The notes under the pieces: model-generated | What the model saw: the letters and a program-made list of their open reading frames with translations, nothing else | Databases searched by the model: none | What the model was told of the DNA's origin: nothing | Position numbers and translations under genes: made by a program | Part shown: piece by piece, positions 30,754 to 39,858 of the stretch | Position numbering within the stretch: position 1 is the stretch's first letter | How the letters are laid out: each line of letters opens with the position of its first letter | Assembly (NCBI RefSeq): GCF_028649535.1 | Contig: NZ_JAQSJE010000003.1 | Location: forward strand, 62,001-126,000 | DNA from: Mannheimia cairinae | GTDB lineage: Bacteria; Pseudomonadota; Gammaproteobacteria; Enterobacterales; Pasteurellaceae | Reading direction: 5' to 3' | Length of the DNA stretch: 64,000 bases

Positions 30754-30798
30754 TAAGCAACACTTTATCTTTTTATGTACCCTTAAGCAACATTTTAT
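30754..30798. promoter_or_regulatory. direct repeats, probable TetR operator
   Basis: TAAGCAACACTTTAT (30754-30768) and TAAGCAACATTTTAT (30784-30798) differ at one base and start 30 bases apart, about three helical turns. The second copy also joins a CAACA...TGTTG inverted pair. They lie between the divergent regulator and efflux genes. Confidence 0.55.
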
Positions 30799-30874
30799 TG
30801 TTTGTTGATGGTTGTTCATAAAATAGTAAATCCTTACACTTTGAAGAGATATAAAATTATAAAAGGACAAGAAA

Positions 30875-31927
30875 ATGAAAAAATTATTGATAGCAACTTT
30901 AATCGTTTTCCTTGTTGCAGGTGTTTATTTATGGAAACAGATACAGTCTGAACGTAGTGATTTTGTAGGTATTACTTCTGTAAACGGGCGATTAGAGCTA
31001 GAGCGGTTAGATATTGCAACACTTTATGCAGGACGTATTGAAGAAATGTATGTAAAAGAGGGGCAAAATGTTGAAAAAAACGAACCGCTTGTTCGCCTTT
31101 CCTCTACGCAATCACAAAGTCAGGTTGAAGCCACAGAAGCCCAAATTGTTGCAGCTCAAGCACAAGTAGAAAGTGCTAAAGCACAAAAATTAAGAGCAGA
31201 AGAGGCGGTATCTCGTGCAAATGCTGAAATGAATGCCCAGCAGCAACAAGTAGCAGTGGCTAAATTAGAACTGGATAATGCAAGAAAATTGCGTCGAGAT
31301 AATTTGATTTCAGCAAGCGAATTAGAGCGTCGCCAGGCTAATTATAAGGCGGCTCAATCGGCGGTAGAAGCGGCTAAAGCTGCGAAAACAGAGGCTCAAG
31401 TAGCAGTTAATCAGGCTCAGGCAACTATTTCACAAGCTCAAGCTAATGTTAATCAAGCACAAGCTCAATCTAAACAGGCTAGTTCTCAAAATGATGATAT
31501 GCTGATTAAAGCACCAATCGCAGGTAGAGTTGAATATAAAATAGCAGATGTTGGTAGCGTTGTTGGAGCGGGAAGCAAGGTGATTAGCTTATTAGATCCG
31601 AAAGATGTTTACCTTAACGTATTTTTACCTGCTCATCAGTCGAATAGTCTAAAAATAGGCGATGAAGCTCGCATTAAAATTGATGGAATGGACAATGTTT
31701 TTCCTGCCCATATCAGCTATGTTGCATCTAGTGCACAATTTACACCTAAATCAGTAGAAACTGCAGAAGAACGTACAAAATTAATGTTTAAAGTAAAATT
31801 ACAGGTACCTGAAGATGTCGCACTAAACTACGCAGGGTTATTTAAAGGAGGAATGACGGCAATAGGTTATGTCAAATATGATAATACGGTAGATTGGCCT
31901 GAATCCCTTTCTGTAAAATTACCTTAG
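30875..31927 (+). CDS. HlyD-family membrane-fusion adaptor (YhiI-like)
   Basis: A 350-residue periplasmic adaptor. An N-terminal membrane anchor (about 2-20) is followed by a half barrel-lipoyl part (GRIEEMYVKEGQNVEKNEPL), a long Ala/Gln-rich coiled-coil hairpin (about 70-205), and a second lipoyl and barrel part (APIAGRVEYKIADVGSVVGAG). It bridges an inner-membrane ABC exporter to an outer-membrane channel. First gene of a four-gene operon resembling E. coli yhiI-rbbA-yhhJ. Confidence 0.9.
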   Translation: MKKLLIATLIVFLVAGVYLWKQIQSERSDFVGITSVNGRLELERLDIATLYAGRIEEMYVKEGQNVEKNEPLVRLSSTQSQSQVEATEAQIVAAQAQVESAKAQKLRAEEAVSRANAEMNAQQQQVAVAKLELDNARKLRRDNLISASELERRQANYKAAQSAVEAAKAAKTEAQVAVNQAQATISQAQANVNQAQAQSKQASSQNDDMLIKAPIAGRVEYKIADVGSVVGAGSKVISLLDPKDVYLNVFLPAHQSNSLKIGDEARIKIDGMDNVFPAHISYVASSAQFTPKSVETAEERTKLMFKVKLQVPEDVALNYAGLFKGGMTAIGYVKYDNTVDWPESLSVKLP

Positions 31928-31940
31928 TGGCGGGTGATAT

Positions 31941-34673
31941 ATGTCAGAATATGCAGTAAAAATTACAGATCTCCATCATATTTATGGCAAAACAGTTGCT
32001 CTTGAGAATATCTCTCTAAATATTCTCAAAGGAAGTACGGTAGGTTTAATTGGCCCTGATGGTGTGGGAAAATCGACTTTGCTTTCATTGATTGCCGGAG
32101 CAAAAATTTTACAGCAAGGAGAAATTAATGTTTTTGGGTTAGATATCGCAAAAGCAAAAGATCGTGAAACACTCACTCATCAAATCGCCTTTATGCCACA
32201 AGGCTTAGGAAAAAACCTCTATCTCACCCTATCTATTTACGAAAATGTTGATTTTCACGCCCGAATGTTTGGGCTATCGGCAACTCAGCGAAAAGCCAGA
32301 ATTAAGCGATTGCTTCAAGCAACAGGGCTATTGCCTTTTGCAGATCGACCGGCAGGCAAGCTTTCCGGTGGGATGAAACAAAAACTTAGCTTATGTTGTG
32401 CTTTGGTTCATAGCCCTAATTTACTGATTTTAGATGAACCTACCACAGGCGTTGATCCGCTTTCTCGCCGCCAGTTTTGGCAACTGGTGGAAGAATTACG
32501 AACTGAAACACCGGATATGACGGTAATAGTCGCAACCGCTTATATTGATGAAGCAGAAGGATTTGAATATGTATTGGCAATGGATGATGGTAAGCTGATC
32601 GTAGATGAAGCTACAAAAGATGTGATTGCTAAAACACAAAGTGAAAATTTAGAACAAGCTTATATAAAATTATTACCGCCGGAAAAACGAGGAGCGGTAA
32701 ACGGGTTATTCATTCCTCCGTTCGAAGCGCTAAAAAATGAACCGCCAGCTATAACTGCCAAAGGCTTAACCAAAAAATTTGGCGATTTTACCTCTGTGGA
32801 TAATGTGAGTTTCGAGATCCCCAAAGGCGAGATTTTCGGTTTTTTAGGTTCTAACGGGTGTGGGAAATCGACCACAATGAAAATGCTAACCGGTTTACTT
32901 GAACCGACCGAAGGTTCCGCCAGCCTTCTTGGGCAGCCGATCGATGCAAGTGATATTAATACTCGTAAACGAGTGGGCTATATGTCACAAGCCTTTTCTC
33001 TTTATGAAGAATTAACCGTTCGAGAAAATCTTGAGCTACACGCCAAGCTCTATCAAATACCGTCTCAAAAATGGACGAGTTATGTGAATGAGGCGATTAA
33101 TCAATTTGCATTAGCACACTTTTCCGAAGAAAAACCCTCAGCTTTACCTCTTGGTATTCGCCAACGATTACAATTAGCCGCAGCTTGTTTGCATAAGCCG
33201 GAAGTGCTTATTTTAGATGAGCCGACATCGGGGGTTGATCCCGCTGCTCGTGATATGTTTTGGGAATACTTAATCAAACTTTCTCGAGAGGATCGCATCA
33301 CTATTTTTGTTACCACCCATTTTATGAATGAAGCGGAACGTTGTGATCGCATTTCCTTTATGCATAGAGGGCAAGTTTTAGGTGTAGGGACACCAGAGGA
33401 ATTGCGGCTTGGTAAAAATGCCGAAACCTTAGAAGAGGCTTTTATTACTTATTTGGAAGAACAAGAAGAAACAAGCTCAGAAAATGAGGCAAAGACGCAA
33501 AAAATAACGGAAATTACACCATTACAAGCGGTCGAAAAACAAAGTAAATTTGCAAATTGGTTTAGTGTGATTTGGACTTTTGCCGTTCGGGAAGGAAAGG
33601 AATTATTACGAGATAATATCCGTTTACTTTTTGCGTTACTTGGTCCGTTAATTATGTTACTGACTATGGGATCAAGTATTTCATTTGATATTAAACCGAT
33701 GAAATTTGCCGTATTAGATCACGATAACAGCTCGGAAAGCAGAAAGTTAATTGAGGTTTTTAGTGGTTCGCCTTATTTTATTTATCAAGGGAATCTTTAT
33801 CAGCCGAATGAAATCAATCCGACCATTCAAATGGGTAAAGCAAAATTGGTGCTAGAAATTCCTGAGGATTTCGGGCGAAATTTATTAGCTCAAAATCAGC
33901 CTGATATCGGCATTTTTATTGATGGAGCTTTTCCAAGCACTGCAGAAAATTTAAAAGGTTCTGCAACAGGTGTGATAGGGCAATATATGCAGGGGCTATT
34001 ACAAGAAAACGGCATAGAGGTAAATATGCAATCTCCCACTGAGCCAAGAATGGTTTATAACCAAGATTTCAAAAGTATTTTTGCAATGACTCCTGGCATT
34101 ATTATGCTAGCAATGATGTTAGTTCCGCCAATGATGACTGCATTAAGTGTGGTGCGGGAGAAAGAAATGGGCACAATTATGAATCTTTATGGTTCACCCG
34201 CTTCGCAATTTCAGTTTTTATTAGGCAAACAGCTACCTTATATCGCTCTTTCGTTAATTAGTTATTTAATTATGGTATCAGCAGCCCTTTTGGTATTTGA
34301 TGTACCCATTAAAGGCTCGATGTCTGCAATGTTTTTGGGTGTGCTATTAGGAATATGTGCTTCTACTGGTTTTGGGTTGTTAGTCTCTAGTTTTGTTAAT
34401 TCTCAAGTAGCGGCTATCTTTGCGGCTGCTATTATTTCGATTGTGCCGACTATTAATTTTTCAGGAATGATGTATCCAGTTTCACGTTTAGATACGAATA
34501 TTCAGCTAATTTCTAAAATTTTTCCTGGTGCGTGGTTTCAACAAATTAGTTTAGGTGGCTTCACAAAAGGGCTTGGCTTTACAGATTTTATTCAGCCTTA
34601 TTTAGCTTTAATACTTATCTATGTTGTCTATCTGGCATTAGCTACTCTTGCCTTGAAAAAACAGGAGAAATAA
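31941..34673 (+). CDS. RbbA-like double ATPase-permease ABC protein
   Basis: A 910-residue protein (E. coli RbbA 911). Two ABC domains lie in tandem: the first with Walker A GPDGVGKSTLL and signature LSGGMKQKLSL, the second with GSNGCGKSTTM and degenerate signature LPLGIRQRLQL. An ABC-2 permease domain follows, with membrane helices in about the last 370 residues. GPDGVGK is typical of RbbA. RbbA was named ribosome-associated, but the context here argues for drug or toxin export. 13 bases after the adaptor gene; ACAAGCGGTC uptake signal at 33524-33533. Confidence 0.9.
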   Translation: MSEYAVKITDLHHIYGKTVALENISLNILKGSTVGLIGPDGVGKSTLLSLIAGAKILQQGEINVFGLDIAKAKDRETLTHQIAFMPQGLGKNLYLTLSIYENVDFHARMFGLSATQRKARIKRLLQATGLLPFADRPAGKLSGGMKQKLSLCCALVHSPNLLILDEPTTGVDPLSRRQFWQLVEELRTETPDMTVIVATAYIDEAEGFEYVLAMDDGKLIVDEATKDVIAKTQSENLEQAYIKLLPPEKRGAVNGLFIPPFEALKNEPPAITAKGLTKKFGDFTSVDNVSFEIPKGEIFGFLGSNGCGKSTTMKMLTGLLEPTEGSASLLGQPIDASDINTRKRVGYMSQAFSLYEELTVRENLELHAKLYQIPSQKWTSYVNEAINQFALAHFSEEKPSALPLGIRQRLQLAAACLHKPEVLILDEPTSGVDPAARDMFWEYLIKLSREDRITIFVTTHFMNEAERCDRISFMHRGQVLGVGTPEELRLGKNAETLEEAFITYLEEQEETSSENEAKTQKITEITPLQAVEKQSKFANWFSVIWTFAVREGKELLRDNIRLLFALLGPLIMLLTMGSSISFDIKPMKFAVLDHDNSSESRKLIEVFSGSPYFIYQGNLYQPNEINPTIQMGKAKLVLEIPEDFGRNLLAQNQPDIGIFIDGAFPSTAENLKGSATGVIGQYMQGLLQENGIEVNMQSPTEPRMVYNQDFKSIFAMTPGIIMLAMMLVPPMMTALSVVREKEMGTIMNLYGSPASQFQFLLGKQLPYIALSLISYLIMVSAALLVFDVPIKGSMSAMFLGVLLGICASTGFGLLVSSFVNSQVAAIFAAAIISIVPTINFSGMMYPVSRLDTNIQLISKIFPGAWFQQISLGGFTKGLGFTDFIQPYLALILIYVVYLALATLALKKQEK

Positions 34674-34674
34674 G

Positions 34675-35799
34675 ATGAACCGTTGGATAAAAAATATCGG
34701 ATTCCTTACTTTTAAAGAGCTGAAAAGTTTATTTAGTGATAAAGTGTTAGTTGCGTTGATTATTTATATGTTCTCATTCGCTATTATTACTATTGCCAAA
34801 CAGGGTATGACTGATGTAAAAAATGGCTCGGTCGGTATTATAAATTACGACCATTCAGCTCTTTCTTATCGGTTAAGAGATGCACTAATCCCCCCTTATT
34901 TTAAAACGGTTGATGATATAGATTCCAATTCGGTTGATCAATTAATGGACGTTGGAAAATATACCTTTATTATTGAAATTCCACCTAATTACCAACGAGA
35001 TATGCTTGCAGGAAGAAATCCTCAAGTACAGTTGTTGGTTGATGCAACGGCAATGACGCAAGCAAATATTGGAGCATCTTATATTACTCAGATTTTCCGC
35101 CAGGAAATACAAGATTTTATGGGAAATCACTTCAAATTTGAGCCTTTAAAAGCGAGTATCAATGTATTATATAACCCCAATTATACAACTGCTTGGTTTA
35201 TGGGAACCGCACAAATTGTTGGAAATCTCACCCTACTCACGCTACTTTTAGCCGGCTCTGCAGTTATTCGGGAGCGAGAACGAGGCACGATGGAGCATTT
35301 ACTTGTAATGCCTGTTGGCTCAAGTGAAATAGCAGTAGCCAAAATTCTAGCTAATGGTTTAGTGTTGCTGAGCGTAGCTTCTCTTTCTTTGAAATTTATC
35401 GTATCTGATTTTTTAGGCACCCCGATAAATGCTCAACAAATAATGGCTTTTATGCTAGGAGCGGCTATTTTTCTTTTTTCAATTGCTTCACTTGGCATTC
35501 TGTTGGCAGTTTTTGCCCCGACTATGCCACAGTTTGGTCTGTTGTGTATTCCTATCTATATTGTGATGTATATGCTTTCTGGTACTAATTCACCGATAGA
35601 AAATATGCCAGAACTGGCACAACAATTAACACAATTTTCTCCTACAACCATTTTAGGTGCTTATGCTCAAGATGTGTTATTTCGCAATGCAGGCTTAGAG
35701 TTAGTATGGATCCACTTAGTAAAAATGGCTGTGCTAGGTGTTATATTTTTAAGTATTGCATTAATGCAATTTAAATCAATGTTATCAAGACAAGGATAG
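34675..35799 (+). CDS. YhhJ-like ABC-2 permease
   Basis: A 374-residue membrane protein with one N-terminal helix, a periplasmic domain, then five helices in the C-terminal half, including AGSAVIRERERGTMEHLLV, a hallmark of ABC-2 permeases. It has no ATPase of its own and should pair with the RbbA-like protein. It starts one base after the rbbA-like stop. Confidence 0.9.
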   Translation: MNRWIKNIGFLTFKELKSLFSDKVLVALIIYMFSFAIITIAKQGMTDVKNGSVGIINYDHSALSYRLRDALIPPYFKTVDDIDSNSVDQLMDVGKYTFIIEIPPNYQRDMLAGRNPQVQLLVDATAMTQANIGASYITQIFRQEIQDFMGNHFKFEPLKASINVLYNPNYTTAWFMGTAQIVGNLTLLTLLLAGSAVIRERERGTMEHLLVMPVGSSEIAVAKILANGLVLLSVASLSLKFIVSDFLGTPINAQQIMAFMLGAAIFLFSIASLGILLAVFAPTMPQFGLLCIPIYIVMYMLSGTNSPIENMPELAQQLTQFSPTTILGAYAQDVLFRNAGLELVWIHLVKMAVLGVIFLSIALMQFKSMLSRQG

Positions 35800-35802
35800 A
35801 AA

Positions 35803-37197
35803 ATGAAGATTTATAAATTATCAACACTTGCAATATTTACCGCTTTTTTGACCGCTTGCAATACTATCACTGTTGATACTCAATCAATGATTGAAATACC
35901 GCTAGAATTTGATCAAGCTAAAGCCGCACAGGGTTCAAGCGAGATTCAACAGTGGTGGAAAAACTGGAATGATCCACAATTAACAATGCTAATCAAACAA
36001 GGGCTGGAAAATAATTTAGATATTAAGTTAGCAAAAGCCCGCTTAGCTGAAGCATTGGCAAATAGTTATTACACAGAAGCAGATAAAGGTATTAATATTG
36101 GTGCCAGCGGTTCTATTGGTGGAATGATAACAGACATAGATAGTGGTGTAATTAACCCAAAACGTTCTGAATCAGGCAATGCTTATGGTGGTATTTCAGC
36201 CTCTTGGGAACCCGATTTTTTTGGTAAAAAACGCAGTGATGCCGATGCTGCACAAGCTGCTGCATTAGCCCAGCAAGAGCAAGTTTATGCGGCTCAATTA
36301 TTAGTTTCTAGTCAGATTGCTGAAAATTATTTCCGTATTTATGCTACAGAACAGCAACAAGTTCTCTTGCAACAAAATATTCTAACCTTGCAAGAATTAC
36401 AACGTTATGTGCAAGGTCGTTTTAATGCAGGGCAAGCAACAGGCTATGAAGTGAATGAAATTACAACGCAAATTACCGCATTAAAAGCGAAGCAATCAAC
36501 ATTAAAATCGCAAGCGGATGAATTTCAACGTAATATTGCAACATTGCTGGGTGTTGTGCCTCAAGGCTTTAAAATTGTAAAAAATGGTAATCCATTGGCA
36601 AAAATTCCAGCAAGTCCAAGCGGACAAATGCCAAGTAGTGTCATTGAACGTCGCCCGGATTTACGAGCCAATATGCGTCAAGTTGAAGCGAGGGTAGCAA
36701 AACTTGCCAGTGCAAAAGCGGATCTATATCCACGTTTTGACATCAATTTTATAGGGCAAGGTGGTTATATTAAACTGAATAATGATTTATCTCATATTTC
36801 AGGGTTAGCAAATTTAGTTAGTGTAGGTGTTCAATTACCTATTTTTACCAATGGCAGAATTCAGGCAAATATTGATGCCGAAGATGCTCGCTTAAAAGCC
36901 GCAGTGATAGAGTATGACAAAAATCTGTTAAATGCGTTGAGCGAAGTGGATACAGCTTACCAATATCAATTTAGTTTAGCGAAACAAAATAGTTTATTAC
37001 AAACCTCGCTTCGCCAAGCTCAAAAACAAGCGAAAGATGCTCAAGCACTATTTAAATACGGAGAAAAAACCTTAGATGTCGCTATTCGTGCCAGACTAAA
37101 TGCCTTGAATTATCAAGAACAACTAATCCAATCACAACTTTCTCAAGCAGTTAGTTTACTCGGCTTATATAAAGCACTTGGCGGCGGTTGGATGTAG
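35803..37197 (+). CDS. NodT-family outer-membrane efflux lipoprotein
   Basis: A 464-residue outer membrane factor of the TolC/NodT type. Lipobox LTAC with Cys19, two repeated helical halves (WWKNWNDPQLTMLIKQGLEN; ERRPDLRANMRQVEARVAKL), and the characteristic ASWEPDFFGKKR. It would complete the tripartite pump with the adaptor and ABC parts encoded upstream. It lies 3 bases after the permease gene. E. coli yhiI-rbbA-yhhJ lacks such a partner gene. Confidence 0.91.
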   Translation: MKIYKLSTLAIFTAFLTACNTITVDTQSMIEIPLEFDQAKAAQGSSEIQQWWKNWNDPQLTMLIKQGLENNLDIKLAKARLAEALANSYYTEADKGINIGASGSIGGMITDIDSGVINPKRSESGNAYGGISASWEPDFFGKKRSDADAAQAAALAQQEQVYAAQLLVSSQIAENYFRIYATEQQQVLLQQNILTLQELQRYVQGRFNAGQATGYEVNEITTQITALKAKQSTLKSQADEFQRNIATLLGVVPQGFKIVKNGNPLAKIPASPSGQMPSSVIERRPDLRANMRQVEARVAKLASAKADLYPRFDINFIGQGGYIKLNNDLSHISGLANLVSVGVQLPIFTNGRIQANIDAEDARLKAAVIEYDKNLLNALSEVDTAYQYQFSLAKQNSLLQTSLRQAQKQAKDAQALFKYGEKTLDVAIRARLNALNYQEQLIQSQLSQAVSLLGLYKALGGGWM

Positions 37198-37368
37198 TTT
37201 ACAAGCGGCCAGAAATTATAGATTTTTGCAAAACTTTATAAAAAAATGCCCGCTTATTGATTATATTTATACTTTAAATATAGCTAATAATTCTAAAAGT
37301 TTAATGTATACTTGAAACTTTTTCTAAATTTATATAAGGTTTAAAATATAAATTCGAAGGAGTGGATT

Positions 37369-38577
37369 ATGAAAAAAGATCTCATCTACCGCAAACGCTA
37401 CTTGGAGCGAGTGCGTCCGTTTATAGGCAAATCATTGATTAAAGTGTTCACCGGACAACGTCGTGTGGGGAAGAGCTATTTGCTGTTTCAGATTATACAA
37501 GAAATTCAAGCTAGTGATAGTCAAGCCAATATTATTTATATCAACAAAGAAGATTTAGCTTTTTCGCATCTTAAAACTGCACAAGATTTAGCAGAGTTTG
37601 TGCTTGCTAAGAAAAAAAATCGTCAAAAAAATTATATTTTTATTGATGAAATTCAAGAAATTAGCGAATTTGAAATAGCCCTTCGCTCATTACTATTAGA
37701 TGAGGAACTGGATTTATATTGCACTGGTAGCAATGCCCATTTGCTTTCCCGTGATATTGCTGGTAGTTTGAGCGGGCGGGCGATTGAAATTAACGTGCAT
37801 TCACTTTCTTACTTTGAATTTTTGGAATTTATGCGACTGGAAGACAGTGATAAAGCGATGTCACAGTTTCTGAAATACGGTGGCTTACCTTATTTAAAAG
37901 ATTTGCCACTGCAAGACAATATTGTATTTGAATATTTACGCAATATCTATTCCACTATTGCCATACGTGATATTGTGAACCGCTATGCCTTGCGTAACGT
38001 GCTGTTTTTAGAACAACTCACGCAATTTTTTGCTAGCAATATCGGCAATCTATTTTCGGCGAAAAAAATCAGCGATTTTCTCAAATCGCAAAAAATCAAT
38101 TCTAATACCGTGCAAGTACAAAACTATGCTGAATATCTTGCCAATGCCTTTTTAATCCACAAAGTGCCACGCTATGACATTGAAGGCAAGCGTCTTTTTG
38201 AAATTGGTGAGAAATACTATTTTGAAGATTTAGGTTTACGCAACGCTTTAATTGGTTATCGAGTGCAAGATCGAGGAAAGTTATTAGAAAATACGATTTT
38301 CAACCATCTAAAAATTGCAGGCTACGATGTAAAAATCGGCCGGCTTGGCACACAAGAAATCGACTTCGTTGCTGAAAAAGATGGTGAACGTATTTACGTG
38401 CAAGCCACATTAACGATTAACGAAGAAAAAACGTTGGAAAGAGAATTTGGCAACCTGTTAAAAATTCAAGATAACTACCCGAAATATGTAGTAACAATGG
38501 ATGAATTTGATGGAAATACGTTTGAAGGGGTGGAGTGTTTGAGTTTGAGAGGGTTTTTGGGTATTCTGAATAAATAA
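37369..38577 (+). CDS. AAA ATPase with DUF4143 domain
   Basis: A 402-residue protein. An AAA_14-type ATPase N-terminus has Walker A GQRRVGKS (residues 29-36), Walker B FIDEIQ (about 91-96) and the sensor-like YCTGSNAHL. The C-terminal DUF4143 half ends with a nuclease-like EIDFVAEKDGERIYVQATLT, resembling a PD-(D/E)XK-type core. These ATPases are widespread accessory genes without a settled role. It is followed after 44 bases by an unrecognised gene on the same strand. Upstream gap is 171 bases with an uptake core just after the efflux operon. Confidence 0.85.
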   Translation: MKKDLIYRKRYLERVRPFIGKSLIKVFTGQRRVGKSYLLFQIIQEIQASDSQANIIYINKEDLAFSHLKTAQDLAEFVLAKKKNRQKNYIFIDEIQEISEFEIALRSLLLDEELDLYCTGSNAHLLSRDIAGSLSGRAIEINVHSLSYFEFLEFMRLEDSDKAMSQFLKYGGLPYLKDLPLQDNIVFEYLRNIYSTIAIRDIVNRYALRNVLFLEQLTQFFASNIGNLFSAKKISDFLKSQKINSNTVQVQNYAEYLANAFLIHKVPRYDIEGKRLFEIGEKYYFEDLGLRNALIGYRVQDRGKLLENTIFNHLKIAGYDVKIGRLGTQEIDFVAEKDGERIYVQATLTINEEKTLEREFGNLLKIQDNYPKYVVTMDEFDGNTFEGVECLSLRGFLGILNK

Positions 38578-38621
38578 TTGGCTCTATTTAAAATTAAAGT
38601 ATCCGATGCAGGAGATTATAT

Positions 38622-39710
38622 ATGTCTAGTAATGAAATAAGAATGTATACTCCAAATTTTGACGATGATAATACTGATTTTTTAATCAGATATGTAAAAT
38701 CAAAAGCCTATTACAGAGAAGCTATCCAGATAAGTTTGGATAATTGTGCGATCCAACGTATGGAACGTTTAACCGAACAATCCACACTAGATGATGTAAA
38801 AAAGGTTGGTTTATATCCGTTGTACAGATTGCTTAATGAATGCCCCAATATACTTATATCTGCACTAGGTCTGAATGAAATGCCTAGTTGCTATGTTCCT
38901 AATGCCAGAAAAGCATATAATTTATTTTGTGAAAAATTTTGGAAAGGACATCAAGACGATCCTCTAGCAACAAATAAAATTATTATTGAGAATGAAGGAA
39001 AATTTATTTTTTCGAATCTTAGCATAAATGAAAAGAAAGCATTAGGTTCTTTTTATTTGCCTTATTTACTTATCCAACAAATTTATAAGTCAGGTTCTGA
39101 TATATCAGGGATCAAAAAATTTGAAAAATATTTATATGGTATTTCTTTTTATTTAGATATGATTTCAGGATTTGAAATGGAGGTTGCAAAATATGCCTTT
39201 TGGGACATAGGAGAAAAAGAAATTCATAATCTACCAGAAGAAATACGTAATCGCAGAAGACGAATTAAGAATAATTTTTGCAAGGAAAAAAATTCTTGGG
39301 AATCGATACAAGCAACAGCTATGAATGCGGCAATGGATACATATTGGATTCGATGTATAGGTTTTGGCACAGATAAAAAAGAAAAATTACCTAATGGATA
39401 TACTATTTCAGAGCATTGGTTAGCAACAAATGATGATAAGCTTTACGTTATAGCAAATGACATCAAACCTATAAAAACAGTGAAAGGTTTTGGGTATTCG
39501 ATTGAAACAGTTAGAGAGATTGAATTATTAAAATTTTCTTATTGGAACGAAGTTGATAAATTAGCTAACAATTTATTAGAAACTAGAAAATTTCAACAAA
39601 GCAAATTTAACTCAAAAATAGAAAATATTGAAAAATCTGTTTTAGGGATAGAACTAGAAATAAAAAAATATCTAGATTTAAATAGATATCGTCTGAAAAA
39701 ACAATTTTAA
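38622..39710 (+). CDS. unrecognised protein with PIN-nuclease-like acidic residues
   Basis: A 362-residue protein I do not recognise by name. Its acidic residues fall in PIN-like contexts: Asp40 in ISLDNCAIQRM (first strand), Glu86 in ISALGLNEMP, Asp239 in NAAMDTYWIR and Asp271/Asp272 in LATNDDKLYVIA. That set resembles the four-carboxylate metal site of PIN RNases, with a long helical insert between. No signal peptide; Lys-rich C-terminal coiled coil. AT-richer than neighbours by eye, suggesting transfer. AGGAG lies 9 bases before the ATG. It probably forms a unit with the AAA ATPase. Confidence 0.55.
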   Translation: MSSNEIRMYTPNFDDDNTDFLIRYVKSKAYYREAIQISLDNCAIQRMERLTEQSTLDDVKKVGLYPLYRLLNECPNILISALGLNEMPSCYVPNARKAYNLFCEKFWKGHQDDPLATNKIIIENEGKFIFSNLSINEKKALGSFYLPYLLIQQIYKSGSDISGIKKFEKYLYGISFYLDMISGFEMEVAKYAFWDIGEKEIHNLPEEIRNRRRRIKNNFCKEKNSWESIQATAMNAAMDTYWIRCIGFGTDKKEKLPNGYTISEHWLATNDDKLYVIANDIKPIKTVKGFGYSIETVREIELLKFSYWNEVDKLANNLLETRKFQQSKFNSKIENIEKSVLGIELEIKKYLDLNRYRLKKQF

Positions 39711-39783
39711 AACAACATTTCTATTCCCACAAGCGGTTAAATTTTGTAAAGAATTTGCAAAAATTATTAGCTAAATCTAATTA

Positions 39784-39822
39784 AAAGGGCTGAATCTGAT
39801 AAGATATCGGAAACAGCCCTTT
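39784..39822 (-). terminator. adhE terminator
   Basis: AAAGGGCTG (39784-39792) pairs with CAGCCCTTT (39814-39822), and the inner TCTGATA/TATCGGA extends the stem with a wobble. On the leftward strand TTTTAATTAG follows. Confidence 0.72.
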
Positions 39823-39858
39823 AAGTGCTAATCTAGTTTTTAGAATCAGCTAAATAAT

